Source: Petropleomorpha daqingensis (GTDB lineage: Bacteria > Actinomycetota > Actinomycetes > Mycobacteriales > Geodermatophilaceae). Taken from it: 64,000 nt of DNA. Made by a program: the position numbers and the translations under genes. The stretch lies in contig NZ_JACBZT010000001.1 of NCBI RefSeq assembly GCF_013408985.1, positions 4,977,197-5,041,196 of the forward strand, written 5' to 3'. Shown here one piece after another: positions 17,321 through 25,219 of the stretch. Numbering within the stretch: position 1 is the stretch's first letter; each line of letters opens with the position of its first letter. The notes below the pieces were generated by a model, which was not told the origin of the DNA, searched no databases, and saw nothing but the letters and a program-made list of their open reading frames with translations.

Positions 17321-17773
17321 TCAACGGCGCTCGCCGCGCATCCCGACCACGCCGGCGGAGACGGCGAACAGTGCCGCCCCGGGCACGGCCAGCCACATCG
17401 GCCAGAAGTACGTGAGCCCGGTCGTGACGCTGACGATCAGCCAGACGGTCAGGTTGATCGCGACCACCGCGCCCCAGACGGTCCACAGCACCTTGAGCGC
17501 GGTCGGCACCCGGGCGACCGACGGCGCCGGGCGCGGCGCGGGCGGCGCGGTCGGTCTCGGGCGCAGCTCGGGCAGCGCCATCGCGCTCGCCGGCGGCAGG
17601 TCGATGAACAGCGGCTCGAGGTCGGCGTACGTGACGGCGGCGTAGGCCTTAGCCAGCCGGTCGTCGTACTCGACGACGTCGAGCCGTCCTTCGCCCATCG
17701 CGAGGCGCAGTCGCTCGGCGGCGGCCTGCCGGTCGCGGTCCGACACCCGCAGATCCGGACGTCGCTCGTCCAT
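17321..17773 (-). CDS. DUF1707 (SHOCT-like) small membrane protein
   Basis: A 150-residue protein. Residues 8-60 form the DUF1707 domain typical of actinobacteria (LRVSDRDRQAAAERLRLAMG, EYDDRLAKAYAAVTYADLEPLF). A Pro/Ala-rich linker follows, and then two transmembrane segments (about residues 95-115 and 120-142) with a short WPMWLAVP turn, resembling the 2TM domain. Function is unknown; DUF1707 proteins are often membrane-associated and neighbour stress or signalling genes. GGGAGG stands 6 bases before the ATG. The SpoIIE-type phosphatase gene lies 39 bases upstream on the same strand, so the two may be cotranscribed. Confidence 0.82.
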   Translation of the reverse strand: MDERRPDLRVSDRDRQAAAERLRLAMGEGRLDVVEYDDRLAKAYAAVTYADLEPLFIDLPPASAMALPELRPRPTAPPAPRPAPSVARVPTALKVLWTVWGAVVAINLTVWLIVSVTTGLTYFWPMWLAVPGAALFAVSAGVVGMRGERR

Positions 17774-17812
17774 GTCAGACCTCCCGGGAACCTGCCCGGG
17801 TCGCAAGATACT

Positions 17813-19501
17813 TCAGCTCTGCCGGTGGCAGCGGACGGCGACGATCGCGACGTCGTCCTCGCTGCGCCGGGCCACGATCCGGTCGAGCAGCGCGTCGCAG
17901 AGCGCGTCGGGGCCGAGCTCCCCCAGGTCGCGGACGGCGCCCATCAGCCGCTCGAGCCCGGCGTCGATCGTGGTGCGGCCCTGCTCGACCAGCCCGTCGG
18001 TGTAGAAGAGCACGGTGTCCTCCGGCAGCAGCCGGTGCACGTGGTCGGTCCGGTTCTGGGCGATGTCGGCGCCGAGCAGCGGTTCGGGGCGGGCGGAGAG
18101 GACGTCGATCGTCCCGTCGGCGTGCCGGACCAGCGGGGGCAGGTGGCCGGCCGACGACCAGCGCAGCCGGCGCACGCTCTGCTCGCGCTCCTCGGGCGTC
18201 TGCTCGATGCGGGCGATCAGCGCGGTGGCCATGGTGCCGATCCGCAGCCCGTCCATCACCTCGTCGACCCGGCCGAGGACCGCGGCCGGTTCGTCCTGGC
18301 GGTCGAAGGCGATGCCGCGCACGATCGAGCGGATCTGGCCCATCGCGGCGGCCGCGTCGACGTTGTGCCCGACGACGTCGCCGATGACCAGCAGCGTGGC
18401 GCCGTCGGGCTGCTGGAAGGCGTCGTACCAGTCGCCGCCGACGTGCATGTTGATCGCCGCCGGCTGGTAGCGGACGGCGATCTCCAGGTCGTCCGGCTGC
18501 GGCGGCGGGGTGAGCAGGCTGCGCTGCAAGGTCTCGGCCACCTTGAGCTGCTGGCCGTAGAGCCGCGCGTTGTCCAGCGCCAACCCCGCGCGGCGGGCGA
18601 CCTCCACAGCGGTGGCGATCTCCATCTCGCTGTGCGGACCCCGTGCACTGGTGTTGAGCAGCACCAGGCCGCCGAACGTCTCGCCGCGAGCCCGCAGCGG
18701 CACGATGACGAACGAGTCGGTGTCGAGGCGTCGCCAGGCGGCGCGCACCTCGTCGCTGGTCAACTGGTAGTCGACCAGCTCTGACGGGATCGGGTGCATC
18801 GCGATCGGCTCGCCGGTGTAGAACGCGGCGGCCATCGGGCTGTCCTGGTCACCGTCACCCTGGTCGGGCCGGTCCAGGTAGGCGTCCATGTCGGGGATCC
18901 GGGCGGGATCGCTGTGCGCCCGGGCGCTCTGGGTCGGCCGGCGGTCGTCGCCGAGCAGGGCCACGATGGCCCAGTCGCCGAGCCGCGGGACGACGAGGTC
19001 CATCAGCTTCTGCAGCGCGTCGTCGACGTCCAGCGAGCTCGAGATCATCGCCTCGCTGACCTCGGCGAGGAAGCGCAGCCGCTCGCGGTCGGCGTCGGCC
19101 GCGTCGTCGTCGTCCGGACCCGCGAGGAGGGCGGCGTCCTCGCGCCCGTGGTCGCTGGCCTCGCGGAAGCTGACGTGCAGCCGGTCGCCCCGGCGGACGG
19201 CGGTGGCGTTCAGCCAGCGCGCGGCCGGCGCGTAGTAGCCGTGCCAGCTGACCTGCGAGCCGACGCTCCGGGCGTGCAGCAGGAAGCTGTGCAGGATCGT
19301 GCCGCCGAGCTCGGGCAGGGCGATCCAGATGTTGCGGCCGAGCAGCTGCGTGCGGTCGCGCTGCAGGATGCCGGCGGCGGAGCGGTTGACGTAGACGATG
19401 GTCCAGTCCGCGTCGAACACGGCGACACCCTCGGGGACGGCGTCCAGCGCCTCCCCGAGCAGCTCCGGATCCACCGGCGCGGAGGCACCGGCATCAACCA
19501 C
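17813..19501 (-). CDS. PAS-GAF-SpoIIE PP2C-type phosphatase
   Basis: A 562-residue soluble signalling protein. An N-terminal PAS domain (about 12-115, ending in the WHGYYAPAARWLNATAV region), a GAF domain (about 145-318) and a C-terminal SpoIIE/RsbU PP2C phosphatase (about 335-560) can be traced. Metal-binding motifs of the phosphatase are intact: GGDWYDAF, IGDVVGHNVDAAAAMGQ, FYTDGLVE and DDVAIVAVR. Such proteins dephosphorylate STAS anti-sigma antagonists to release a sigma factor when a PAS or GAF ligand is sensed. The target is unknown; the STAS proteins at 1.5 and 54.6 kb are candidates. GGGAGACGTC precedes the GTG start. Confidence 0.9.
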   Translation of the reverse strand: MVDAGASAPVDPELLGEALDAVPEGVAVFDADWTIVYVNRSAAGILQRDRTQLLGRNIWIALPELGGTILHSFLLHARSVGSQVSWHGYYAPAARWLNATAVRRGDRLHVSFREASDHGREDAALLAGPDDDDAADADRERLRFLAEVSEAMISSSLDVDDALQKLMDLVVPRLGDWAIVALLGDDRRPTQSARAHSDPARIPDMDAYLDRPDQGDGDQDSPMAAAFYTGEPIAMHPIPSELVDYQLTSDEVRAAWRRLDTDSFVIVPLRARGETFGGLVLLNTSARGPHSEMEIATAVEVARRAGLALDNARLYGQQLKVAETLQRSLLTPPPQPDDLEIAVRYQPAAINMHVGGDWYDAFQQPDGATLLVIGDVVGHNVDAAAAMGQIRSIVRGIAFDRQDEPAAVLGRVDEVMDGLRIGTMATALIARIEQTPEEREQSVRRLRWSSAGHLPPLVRHADGTIDVLSARPEPLLGADIAQNRTDHVHRLLPEDTVLFYTDGLVEQGRTTIDAGLERLMGAVRDLGELGPDALCDALLDRIVARRSEDDVAIVAVRCHRQS

Positions 19502-19522
19502 GACGTCTCCCGCGATTCGGCC

Positions 19523-19543
19523 GGTGGGTGATCATCTCCCACC
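19523..19543. promoter_or_regulatory. Small inverted repeat upstream of the SpoIIE-type gene
   Basis: GGTGGG and CCCACC form a 6-bp perfect inverted repeat around TGATCATCT, 22 bases upstream of the phosphatase start. It could be an operator or an mRNA leader hairpin. Nothing else recognisable fills the 144-base gap to the DMT-type gene. Confidence 0.3.
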
Positions 19544-19645
19544 CATTCGCGCTGACCGTACGCCAGCGGCCCGCCGACCCGGTGCATGTGCCGTCGTCGA
19601 GCCCCCGTGCGGGTGAGGGCCGCCAGGACGGGGAATGCTCTTCGC

Positions 19646-20563
19646 ATGCTCGCTGAGGCAGAGGCGGGGACGACGGCGGCCGGCTACGGCCTGGGGACGG
19701 CGGTCGCGGCGCTGGCGGCGGTGCTGTTCGCCGTAGGCGCCGTCCTGCAGCACGAGGCCGCGGAGAAGAGCACGGTCGGCGGCACCCTGCGGATGGGGCA
19801 GCTGCTCCGGCGGCCGCGCTGGGTCGTGGGCCAGCTGTCCACCGCGGCCGGCACCGGCATGCAGGTGGTCGCCCTGGGTCTCGCGCCGGTCGCCGTGGTC
19901 CAGCCGGTCCTGGCCGTGGCGCTGGTCGTCGCCCTGGCGATCCGGGCGGTCCGCAACCGCCAGGTCCCGCTCCGGCTGGAGCTGATCGGCGCCGCGCTGA
20001 CCACCGGCGGCCTCGCCGTCTTCCTCGTCGCCGCCAAACCGGCCAGCGGGGTGCACACGCACCAACCGTCCACGCTCGCGGTCATCACCGCGGTCGCGGT
20101 CTCCGTCGTGCTCGTCGCCGTGGCCACGCTGTTCAAGCGCGGGGCGCACGGCGCGCTGGCCTGCGGCAGCGCCGCCGGGATCGCCGCCGGCATCGGGGCC
20201 GTGCTCATCTCCGTCGGGCTGACCTCGCTCCGCGAGGGCGGGTGGGTGCATGCCCTGGCCGGCATCGCGGTGTGGGGCGCCCTGGTGGTGGCCATCGTGG
20301 CGCAGGTCGGCGGTCAGCAGGCGTACGCGCGCGGCTCGCTGGCCTGGTCGCTGCCGGCGCTGATCCTGCTCGACCCGGTCGCCGCGATCCCCGCCGCGCA
20401 CCTGCTGCTCGGCGAGCGCCTCGAGCACGGGCACGCGGTGGTCTGGCTGCCGGCCGCGGCCGTTGCGGCGGTCGGCGTCGTCCTGCTCGCCCGGACCGGC
20501 GAACACGCGCCCGACGCCTCGTCGGAGCACCCCTCCGACGAAGAGCACCCCCGAGCAGCCTGA
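19646..20563 (+). CDS. DMT/EamA-type multi-spanning membrane protein
   Basis: A 305-residue integral membrane protein with about nine or ten hydrophobic helices in the drug/metabolite-transporter (EamA, NIPA-like) pattern. Helix 1 (AVAALAAVLFAVGAVLQHEAAE), paired helices with the signature GLAPVAVVQPVLAVALVVAL, and a second half ending DPVAAIPAAHLLLGERL are typical of actinobacterial DMT-superfamily proteins. The substrate is unknown. A C-terminal hydrophilic tail of about 15 residues is acidic. The ATG at 19646 has no Shine-Dalgarno; AATGCT 6 bases upstream could serve as a -10 of a leaderless transcript. Confidence 0.82.
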   Translation: MLAEAEAGTTAAGYGLGTAVAALAAVLFAVGAVLQHEAAEKSTVGGTLRMGQLLRRPRWVVGQLSTAAGTGMQVVALGLAPVAVVQPVLAVALVVALAIRAVRNRQVPLRLELIGAALTTGGLAVFLVAAKPASGVHTHQPSTLAVITAVAVSVVLVAVATLFKRGAHGALACGSAAGIAAGIGAVLISVGLTSLREGGWVHALAGIAVWGALVVAIVAQVGGQQAYARGSLAWSLPALILLDPVAAIPAAHLLLGERLEHGHAVVWLPAAAVAAVGVVLLARTGEHAPDASSEHPSDEEHPRAA

Positions 20564-20631
20564 CGGCATCTACTGGGTGCGTCTGACAGTTCTCTGCTGT
20601 TGTCCACAGGCCGCTGAGCTGCGGATTCGTA

Positions 20632-20663
20632 TTGTGCTCCGCCGCTTTCGAACGTATGATCGA
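20632..20663 (+). promoter_or_regulatory. Promoter with overlapping LexA (SOS) box
   Basis: TTGTGC (20632-20637), a 17-base spacer and TATGAT (20655-20660) form a promoter 7 bases before GTG 20668, implying a leaderless mRNA. Overlapping the -10 is TCGAAC-GTAT-GATCGA (20648-20663), which matches the mycobacterial SOS box TCGAAC-N4-GTTCGA at 11 of 12 defined positions. LexA bound here would block polymerase directly. Confidence 0.7.
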
Positions 20664-20667
20664 GGGC

Positions 20668-22617
20668 GTGACCATCCCTTCCGACCCGCTGGCCTTCGGG
20701 CCGCAGACTGCCCTGGGGCGCGGTGCGCTGGGGGCGGCGCAGGTGGCGGATCGGGCGATGGGTGCGGCGTTCGTGGCCCGATGCCGGGCGCTCGCGGCGT
20801 TCGCCGCGGAGCGCCCGGCATCGGCCGATCGGGCGCAGGGCGAGCCCGGGGCGATGAGCCCGGAGCGGTGGGCGGCGCGCCCGGAGCTGCTCCAGCCGGT
20901 GTCGGAGTGGGCCGCGCCGGAGCTCTCGATCGGGCTGAGCTGCTCGCGGCGCAGGGCCGAGGATCTGCTGGGCCAGGCGCTGATGCTGGCCCGGCTGCCG
21001 GCCGCGCTGGCCGCGACCGAGGCCGGGCTGCTCACGGTCGGGCATCTGTGGTGCCTGGAGGAGCACGTGGCGCCGCTGGCCGACCCGGTGCTGCGCGCGG
21101 AGGTCGAGGGTGTGCTGCTGGACTGGGTCGCCGGCCGGGCGGCGAAGGGCACGATCACCACCCCGGGGCAGTTGGCGGAGAAGGTGCTGCGCGAGCTGGC
21201 CCGGCGCAACGCCCGGGATCGGGCGCAGGAGGCGATCAGGGCGCTGGCGAAGCGTGGCGTGCGGCTGGAGGGCGAGCGCGGGGTGGGCCTGGCCGGCCTG
21301 GGTGTGGTCGGGACGGTGCCGGAGATCGAGGCGCTGCACGCCGCGCTGTCGGCGTGTGTCGACGCGCTGCCGAAGGACCCCTCCGACACCCGCACCCGCG
21401 AGCAGAAGCTGCTGGACGTGCTGCTGGACCTGGTGCTGCGCCCCGGCGAGTCCGGGCTGCCGCCGGTGCAGGTGGTGCTGACCCTGGTCGCTTCGGTGCA
21501 GACCGCACTGGGCGGCGATCAGCCCGCGGAGCTCAACGGCCGGATCGTGTCCGCCGAGACCGCCCGGCAGCTGCTCAACGCGCTGACCGGCGCCGGCCTC
21601 GGCGACGGAGCCCTGGCCGAGCTGCGGCGCATCGCCGAGGAGGACGCCGAGCGAGTGCCTCCCGAGCCGGTCGGCACCGCGCCCGACAGCGAAGACTTCG
21701 CCGACTGGGAGCGTCAGTGCCAGGCGGAGGACGACGATCCCGATCCGATGCCCGATGACGTGTGGCTCGCCTCGGTGGAAGCCCGGCTGGCCAGCGGCGA
21801 GATCGAACTCGAGCTGGATCGGGAGCTGGCCGCGGCGCAGGACCGCTGGTGGCGCGAGTACGCCGCCGGGCTGCATCCCGACCCCGACCCGGACGATCAC
21901 CCCGAACCAGCACCGACCGAACCATCCCCGACCGATCCACCGCCGGGTGGTGGCTGGTGGGCGAGTGCGGAGCGGGCGCTGGAGGAGGCGCGGGCCGCGC
22001 AGGAGCAGGCCGAGTGCGCCCTGGCCCGCGCCGGGGGGCAGGTGCGGCAGGCGGTGTGGTCCGACGCCGAAGACGAGCAGGCCTGGCGGACCGGCAGCGG
22101 CGGCCGCGTCGACGCCGCCGAGGATGCGATGACCGCGCTGCGCGCGGCCACGATCGCCGACCGGACGGCGCTGACCGACCTGCTGCGGCGCACCGCCGGC
22201 GGCGGGCTGGCCGAGCGTCCCCGCCTCGCGCTGGTCGACGCCCTCACCGGCGCCCTGGTCTCCCTCACCGACCTGCCCGCGCTGGGCCGGGCCGTACGCG
22301 ACGGGCGCGCCCTGGGCGCGCCGCCGCCGACCGGCGGCTACCGGCCCGGCGCCGAGCTGGACCGGTTCCTGCGCCGCCGCGACCGGCGCTGCCGCTTCCC
22401 CGGCTGCCGGCTGCCCGTCTCCAAGGGCGAGCTCGATCACTTCGTGCGCTGGCCCGAGGGCCCGACAGACGCCATCAACCTGGCCGGGTTCTGCACCGGC
22501 GACCACCGCGGCAAGCACCAGGCCCCCGGGTTCACCCACGCCATGACCGCCGACGGCACCCTCGTCGTCACCACACCGTCGGGCATCACCGCCACCACCG
22601 ACCCGACGCCCTTCTGA
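20668..22617 (+). CDS. DUF222 and HNH endonuclease-signature protein (13E12 family)
   Basis: A 649-residue member of the actinobacterial 13E12-repeat family: a long DUF222 helical domain (about residues 30-330), an acidic Pro-rich variable linker (about 400-430), and a C-terminal HNH nuclease-like domain (about 560-630) with FLRRRDRRCRFPGCRLP, GELDHFVRWPEG and the CTGDHRGKHQ end. Such genes occur in many copies in actinobacterial genomes and some are induced by DNA damage; function is unknown. GTG 20668 is chosen over in-frame TTG 20632 and ATG 20656 because those codons form the -35 and -10 of the promoter. The SOS box supports LexA control. Confidence 0.88.
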   Translation: MTIPSDPLAFGPQTALGRGALGAAQVADRAMGAAFVARCRALAAFAAERPASADRAQGEPGAMSPERWAARPELLQPVSEWAAPELSIGLSCSRRRAEDLLGQALMLARLPAALAATEAGLLTVGHLWCLEEHVAPLADPVLRAEVEGVLLDWVAGRAAKGTITTPGQLAEKVLRELARRNARDRAQEAIRALAKRGVRLEGERGVGLAGLGVVGTVPEIEALHAALSACVDALPKDPSDTRTREQKLLDVLLDLVLRPGESGLPPVQVVLTLVASVQTALGGDQPAELNGRIVSAETARQLLNALTGAGLGDGALAELRRIAEEDAERVPPEPVGTAPDSEDFADWERQCQAEDDDPDPMPDDVWLASVEARLASGEIELELDRELAAAQDRWWREYAAGLHPDPDPDDHPEPAPTEPSPTDPPPGGGWWASAERALEEARAAQEQAECALARAGGQVRQAVWSDAEDEQAWRTGSGGRVDAAEDAMTALRAATIADRTALTDLLRRTAGGGLAERPRLALVDALTGALVSLTDLPALGRAVRDGRALGAPPPTGGYRPGAELDRFLRRRDRRCRFPGCRLPVSKGELDHFVRWPEGPTDAINLAGFCTGDHRGKHQAPGFTHAMTADGTLVVTTPSGITATTDPTPF

Positions 22618-22699
22618 GCCGCCTCGACAGCGTCGCCCCCTCACGGCATGTCTCATGGGCGCCGTCCTCACCAGTCAGCGCACCCCCGCGTCGAGAACG

Positions 22700-22858
22700 T
22701 CACCCGGCCACCCACGGAGCCTTGTTGAACGGGGCGCCGGTGCGCCTCCCGCACCGACGGCAGATCTTCTCGTCCGGCGCCGGGGCCTCCTCTCCGTCTG
22801 GGTGCCGCTGGACGTAGGAGTGAAACCCGACCCAGCACCGCAGTGGCTTCCGAGTCAT
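22700..22858 (-). CDS. Small Cys/His-cluster protein (52 aa)
   Basis: A 52-residue frame beginning MTRKPLRCWVGFHSYVQRHP and ending in a TGA. Cys8, His13, Cys33 and Cys36 (in KICRRCG) make a C-x4-H-x19-C-x2-C zinc-finger-like set, similar in layout to small C..GxH....CxRCG proteins known from actinobacteria and phages (DUF1660-like). Of its 52 sense codons, 45 end in G or C. The ATG has a TAGCGT hexamer 6 bases upstream and no Shine-Dalgarno, the leaderless pattern of this window. It is antisense-oriented to the DUF222 gene and ends 83 bases from it. Zinc or nucleic-acid binding is a guess. Confidence 0.65.
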   Translation of the reverse strand: MTRKPLRCWVGFHSYVQRHPDGEEAPAPDEKICRRCGRRTGAPFNKAPWVAG

Positions 22859-22864
22859 GAACCG

Positions 22865-22870
22865 ACGCTA
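22865..22870 (-). promoter_or_regulatory. -10 hexamer TAGCGT of the 52-aa gene
   Basis: TAGCGT on the reverse strand, 6 bases before ATG 22858. The same hexamer stands before rnz, the Cys-rich gene, the racemase gene and the MFS gene at similar distance, so a leaderless promoter is likely. Confidence 0.55.
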
Positions 22871-23223
22871 GGAGTCGCCGATTGCGCCGGGGAAGGGCCT
22901 TACGGACCGGTGCGGCAGGCCCTCGCCGCTGACTCTGGGCGTCTGCTTGGCGCGCCCCTGCTCTGGAACCCCTGGCGGGTCGAGGGTGGGGAGGACTCGC
23001 CCTACTGTCCCTAAATGGGCCGCTTGAGGGCACCCGGCCGATCCGCCGCTGAAGGGTTCCCCTCCTGGTTGAAGCTGGTCCGGCCGGGGGAACGCGGCTC
23101 CAAACGGGACAAAGACGCCACGCCCGGCGAGCACCGGAAAGGTTGACGTGCAGCCGTCAGTGGTATTTCGCGAACTCAGCGAGGGGCCAACTTCGGGCTT
23201 CGGGATGGGGAGGCGTCGCCAAC
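22871..23223. other. 353-base stretch without a convincing gene
   Basis: No frame here combines a start signal with G/C-rich third positions. It holds a 7-bp inverted repeat GTTCCCC/GGGGAAC (23056-23062, 23087-23093), a few AT-richer spots (CTGTCCCTAAATGG near 23008) and TTGACG at 23143-23148, which could be a -35 for the following gene although no well-spaced -10 is evident. It may be the remains of transferred DNA. Confidence 0.5.
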
Positions 23224-23943
23224 ATGGCTCAAGGACGTCTGGCGGCTCAGGGGCGTCGGGCGGCGCAGGGGCGACGAGCGGCACCGCGGGCCGCGGATTC
23301 CCGGCGCATCTCCGCCCGTCCGGCACAGACCGGCACCGACGCAGCCACGCGGCCGGCCGCGGGCGCGGCTCGGGCTGAGCAGGTCCCCCGTGACCCCCAG
23401 CGCAGTCGGGACACCCGCACGGTCACCGAACGACATGTCGACCGCGGTACCCGCGGGGCGCAGCCACCCAGCGAGCGCCCACCGCGCCCGGAGAGCACCG
23501 AGGATCACCCGGCCGGCGGCGCCGACGGCAGCACGCGCACAGCCCGGCCGCCTCACGAGACCCGCGACATCGTCTCGGCGACGCTGCACCGCGCCCGTGC
23601 GGCGCTGCGCGGGCTTCTCGCTGGTCCGCTGCAGGCAGTCCGGCGCATGGTGCGTCGGTTGTCATCGCGGCTTGCTTCGGCAGTGGGCGACCGCGCAGGC
23701 CACGGTGGCGGGGCGGCGCGGGCCGCGTTGGCCGCCGTGCAAGCCGTCCTGGCCGGCCGCAATCCTGTGGTCGCGGCGATCAAGGCCTGGGTTGCCGGAC
23801 TGAGCACGCCCGTGAAGATCCTGCTGATCGTCGGGCTGGCGCTGTTCGCGCTGCTTGCCCCGCTGCTGCTCTTGCTGCTGCTGGTGGCCCTCGCCGTTGC
23901 CGTCGTGGTGGTTTCCGTTCGGACGCCGGCCGCTTCCCTTTAG
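23224..23943 (+). CDS. Hypothetical protein with basic N-terminus and C-terminal membrane helix
   Basis: A 239-residue protein not recognised. The N-terminal 130 residues are Arg/Ala/Pro/Gln-rich and low complexity, with a small tandem repeat (AAQGRRAAQGRRAAP). A predicted helical part (ARAALRGLLAGPLQAVRRMV) follows, then one very long hydrophobic stretch (about residues 195-230, KILLIVGLALFALLAPLLLL onward) close to the C-terminus, suggesting a tail-anchored or one- to two-span membrane protein. GGGGAGG stands 10 bases before ATG 23224. Third-position G/C content looks lower than in neighbouring genes, a hint of transfer. A strong hairpin begins 13 bases after its stop, supporting a real transcript. 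Confidence 0.55.
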   Translation: MAQGRLAAQGRRAAQGRRAAPRAADSRRISARPAQTGTDAATRPAAGAARAEQVPRDPQRSRDTRTVTERHVDRGTRGAQPPSERPPRPESTEDHPAGGADGSTRTARPPHETRDIVSATLHRARAALRGLLAGPLQAVRRMVRRLSSRLASAVGDRAGHGGGAARAALAAVQAVLAGRNPVVAAIKAWVAGLSTPVKILLIVGLALFALLAPLLLLLLLVALAVAVVVVSVRTPAASL

Positions 23944-23955
23944 GCCGCGCAGACG

Positions 23956-23994
23956 CGAACCGGCCGGCATGCGGAAAGCACGCCGGCCGGTTCG
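23956..23994. terminator. Hairpin terminator between convergent genes
   Basis: CGAACCGGCCGGC (23956-23968) pairs perfectly with GCCGGCCGGTTCG (23982-23994). Inside, after one A-C mismatch, TGC pairs with GCA around a GGAAA loop. It lies in the 66-base gap between the hypothetical gene and the convergent thiolase gene and could stop transcription from both sides. Confidence 0.8.
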
Positions 23995-24009
23995 TCGAGG
24001 AGTACCCGC

Positions 24010-25149
24010 CTACAGCAGCTCGAGGATGGTGGCGTTGGCCTGGCCGCCGCCCTCGCACATCGTCTGCAGCCCGTAGCGGATGCCGTTGTCGCGCATGTGG
24101 TGCACGAGCGTGGTCATCAGCCGCGCACCCGAGCCGCCGAGCGGGTGGCCGAGCGCGATCGCGCCGCCGTTGGGGTTGAGCGCCTTGGCGTCGGCGCCGA
24201 GGTCGGCCAGCCAGGCCAGCGGCACCGGGGCGAAGGCCTCGTTGACCTCGAACGCGCCGATCTGGTCGATCGACAGGCCCGACTTCGCCAGCGCCTTCTG
24301 GGTCGCCGGGATCGGCGCGGTCAGCATGATCACCGGGTCGGCGCCAGCCAGGACGGCGGTGTGCACGCGGGCGATCGGGTTCAGCCCGAGCTCGCGCGCC
24401 TTCTCCGACGTCGTCATCAGCAGCGCCGCCGAGCCGTCGGAGATCTGCGACGAGTTGCCCGCGGTGATGACGCCGTCCTCCTTGAACGCCGACTTCAGCG
24501 TGCCGAGCTTCTCGACGGTCGACTCACGGATGCCCTCGTCGTGGGCCACCACCCCGGCGTCGGTGGTCACCGGCGCGATCTGCGCGTCGAAGCGCCCCTC
24601 GTCGCGCGCCGCAGCAGCCTTCTCGTGCGAGTGCACCGAGAACTCGTCCACCTGCTGGCGCGAGAAGCCCCACTGCTCGGCGATCATCTCCGCGCCGATG
24701 CCCTGGTTCGGGAAGACGCCGTAGCGGTCCATGAACGGCGCCGGCAGCGGGTTGCCGCCGACCGACGTCGCCGTGCCCATCGGCACCCGGGACATCGACT
24801 CCACACCACCGGCGACGACGAGGTCGTACTGCCCGGCGATCAGCCCGGCCGCGGCGAAGTGCACCGACTGCTGCGAGGACCCGCACTGCCGGTCGACGGT
24901 CACGCCGGTCGCCGTCTCCGGCCACCCGGCGGTGAGCACCGCGGTGCGCGCGATGTCGAAGGTCTGCTCCCCCACCTGCGACACGCAGCCCCAGATGACG
25001 TCGTCCACCGCGGCCGGGTCCACGCCCGCCCGCTCCACCAGCGCCTTGAGCACGTGGGCCGACAGGTCGGCCGGGTGCACCCCCGACAGCCCGCCGTTGC
25101 GCTTGCCGGTCGGCGTGCGCACGGCCTCCACGATCACTGCGTCCCGCAT
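24010..25149 (-). CDS. Thiolase (acetyl-CoA acetyltransferase family)
   Basis: A 379-residue thiolase with the nucleophilic Cys in VTVDRQCGSSQQSVHFA, the His of NPNGGAIALGHPLGGSGARL and the second Cys in QTMCEGGGQANA. It cleaves 3-ketoacyl-CoA to acetyl-CoA and a shortened acyl-CoA, or catalyses the reverse condensation. The first residues MRDAVIVEAVRTP are the standard thiolase start, and AAGGGGA precedes the ATG. It belongs to the degradative thiolase I/FadA group. It stands alone, transcribed the same way as the thioesterase-hydratase-racemase group upstream (71-base gap), so it may be the last gene of that beta-oxidation set. Confidence 0.93.
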   Translation of the reverse strand: MRDAVIVEAVRTPTGKRNGGLSGVHPADLSAHVLKALVERAGVDPAAVDDVIWGCVSQVGEQTFDIARTAVLTAGWPETATGVTVDRQCGSSQQSVHFAAAGLIAGQYDLVVAGGVESMSRVPMGTATSVGGNPLPAPFMDRYGVFPNQGIGAEMIAEQWGFSRQQVDEFSVHSHEKAAAARDEGRFDAQIAPVTTDAGVVAHDEGIRESTVEKLGTLKSAFKEDGVITAGNSSQISDGSAALLMTTSEKARELGLNPIARVHTAVLAGADPVIMLTAPIPATQKALAKSGLSIDQIGAFEVNEAFAPVPLAWLADLGADAKALNPNGGAIALGHPLGGSGARLMTTLVHHMRDNGIRYGLQTMCEGGGQANATILELL

Positions 25150-25219
25150 GTCCAGTCCCCTTCGACGGCGTGTGGTCTGCCACCAACTCTGCATCGCACT
25201 GTAGGTGCACTTCCCGAAC

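Noticed and set aside
20632-20658. Earlier TTG or ATG starts for the DUF222-HNH gene
   Set aside because: These codons form the -35 and -10 of the promoter and part of the SOS box; GTG 20668 is correctly placed for a leaderless start.
22655-23014. A 119-codon forward frame after the DUF222 gene
   Set aside because: It is antisense to the 52-aa gene, has no ribosome-binding site or -10 signal, and its translation shows no conserved pattern.
23056-23093. GTTCCCC...GGGGAAC inverted repeat in the gene-poor gap
   Set aside because: Only 7-bp arms with a 24-base spacer in GC-rich DNA; such repeats arise by chance and no gene end lies beside it.
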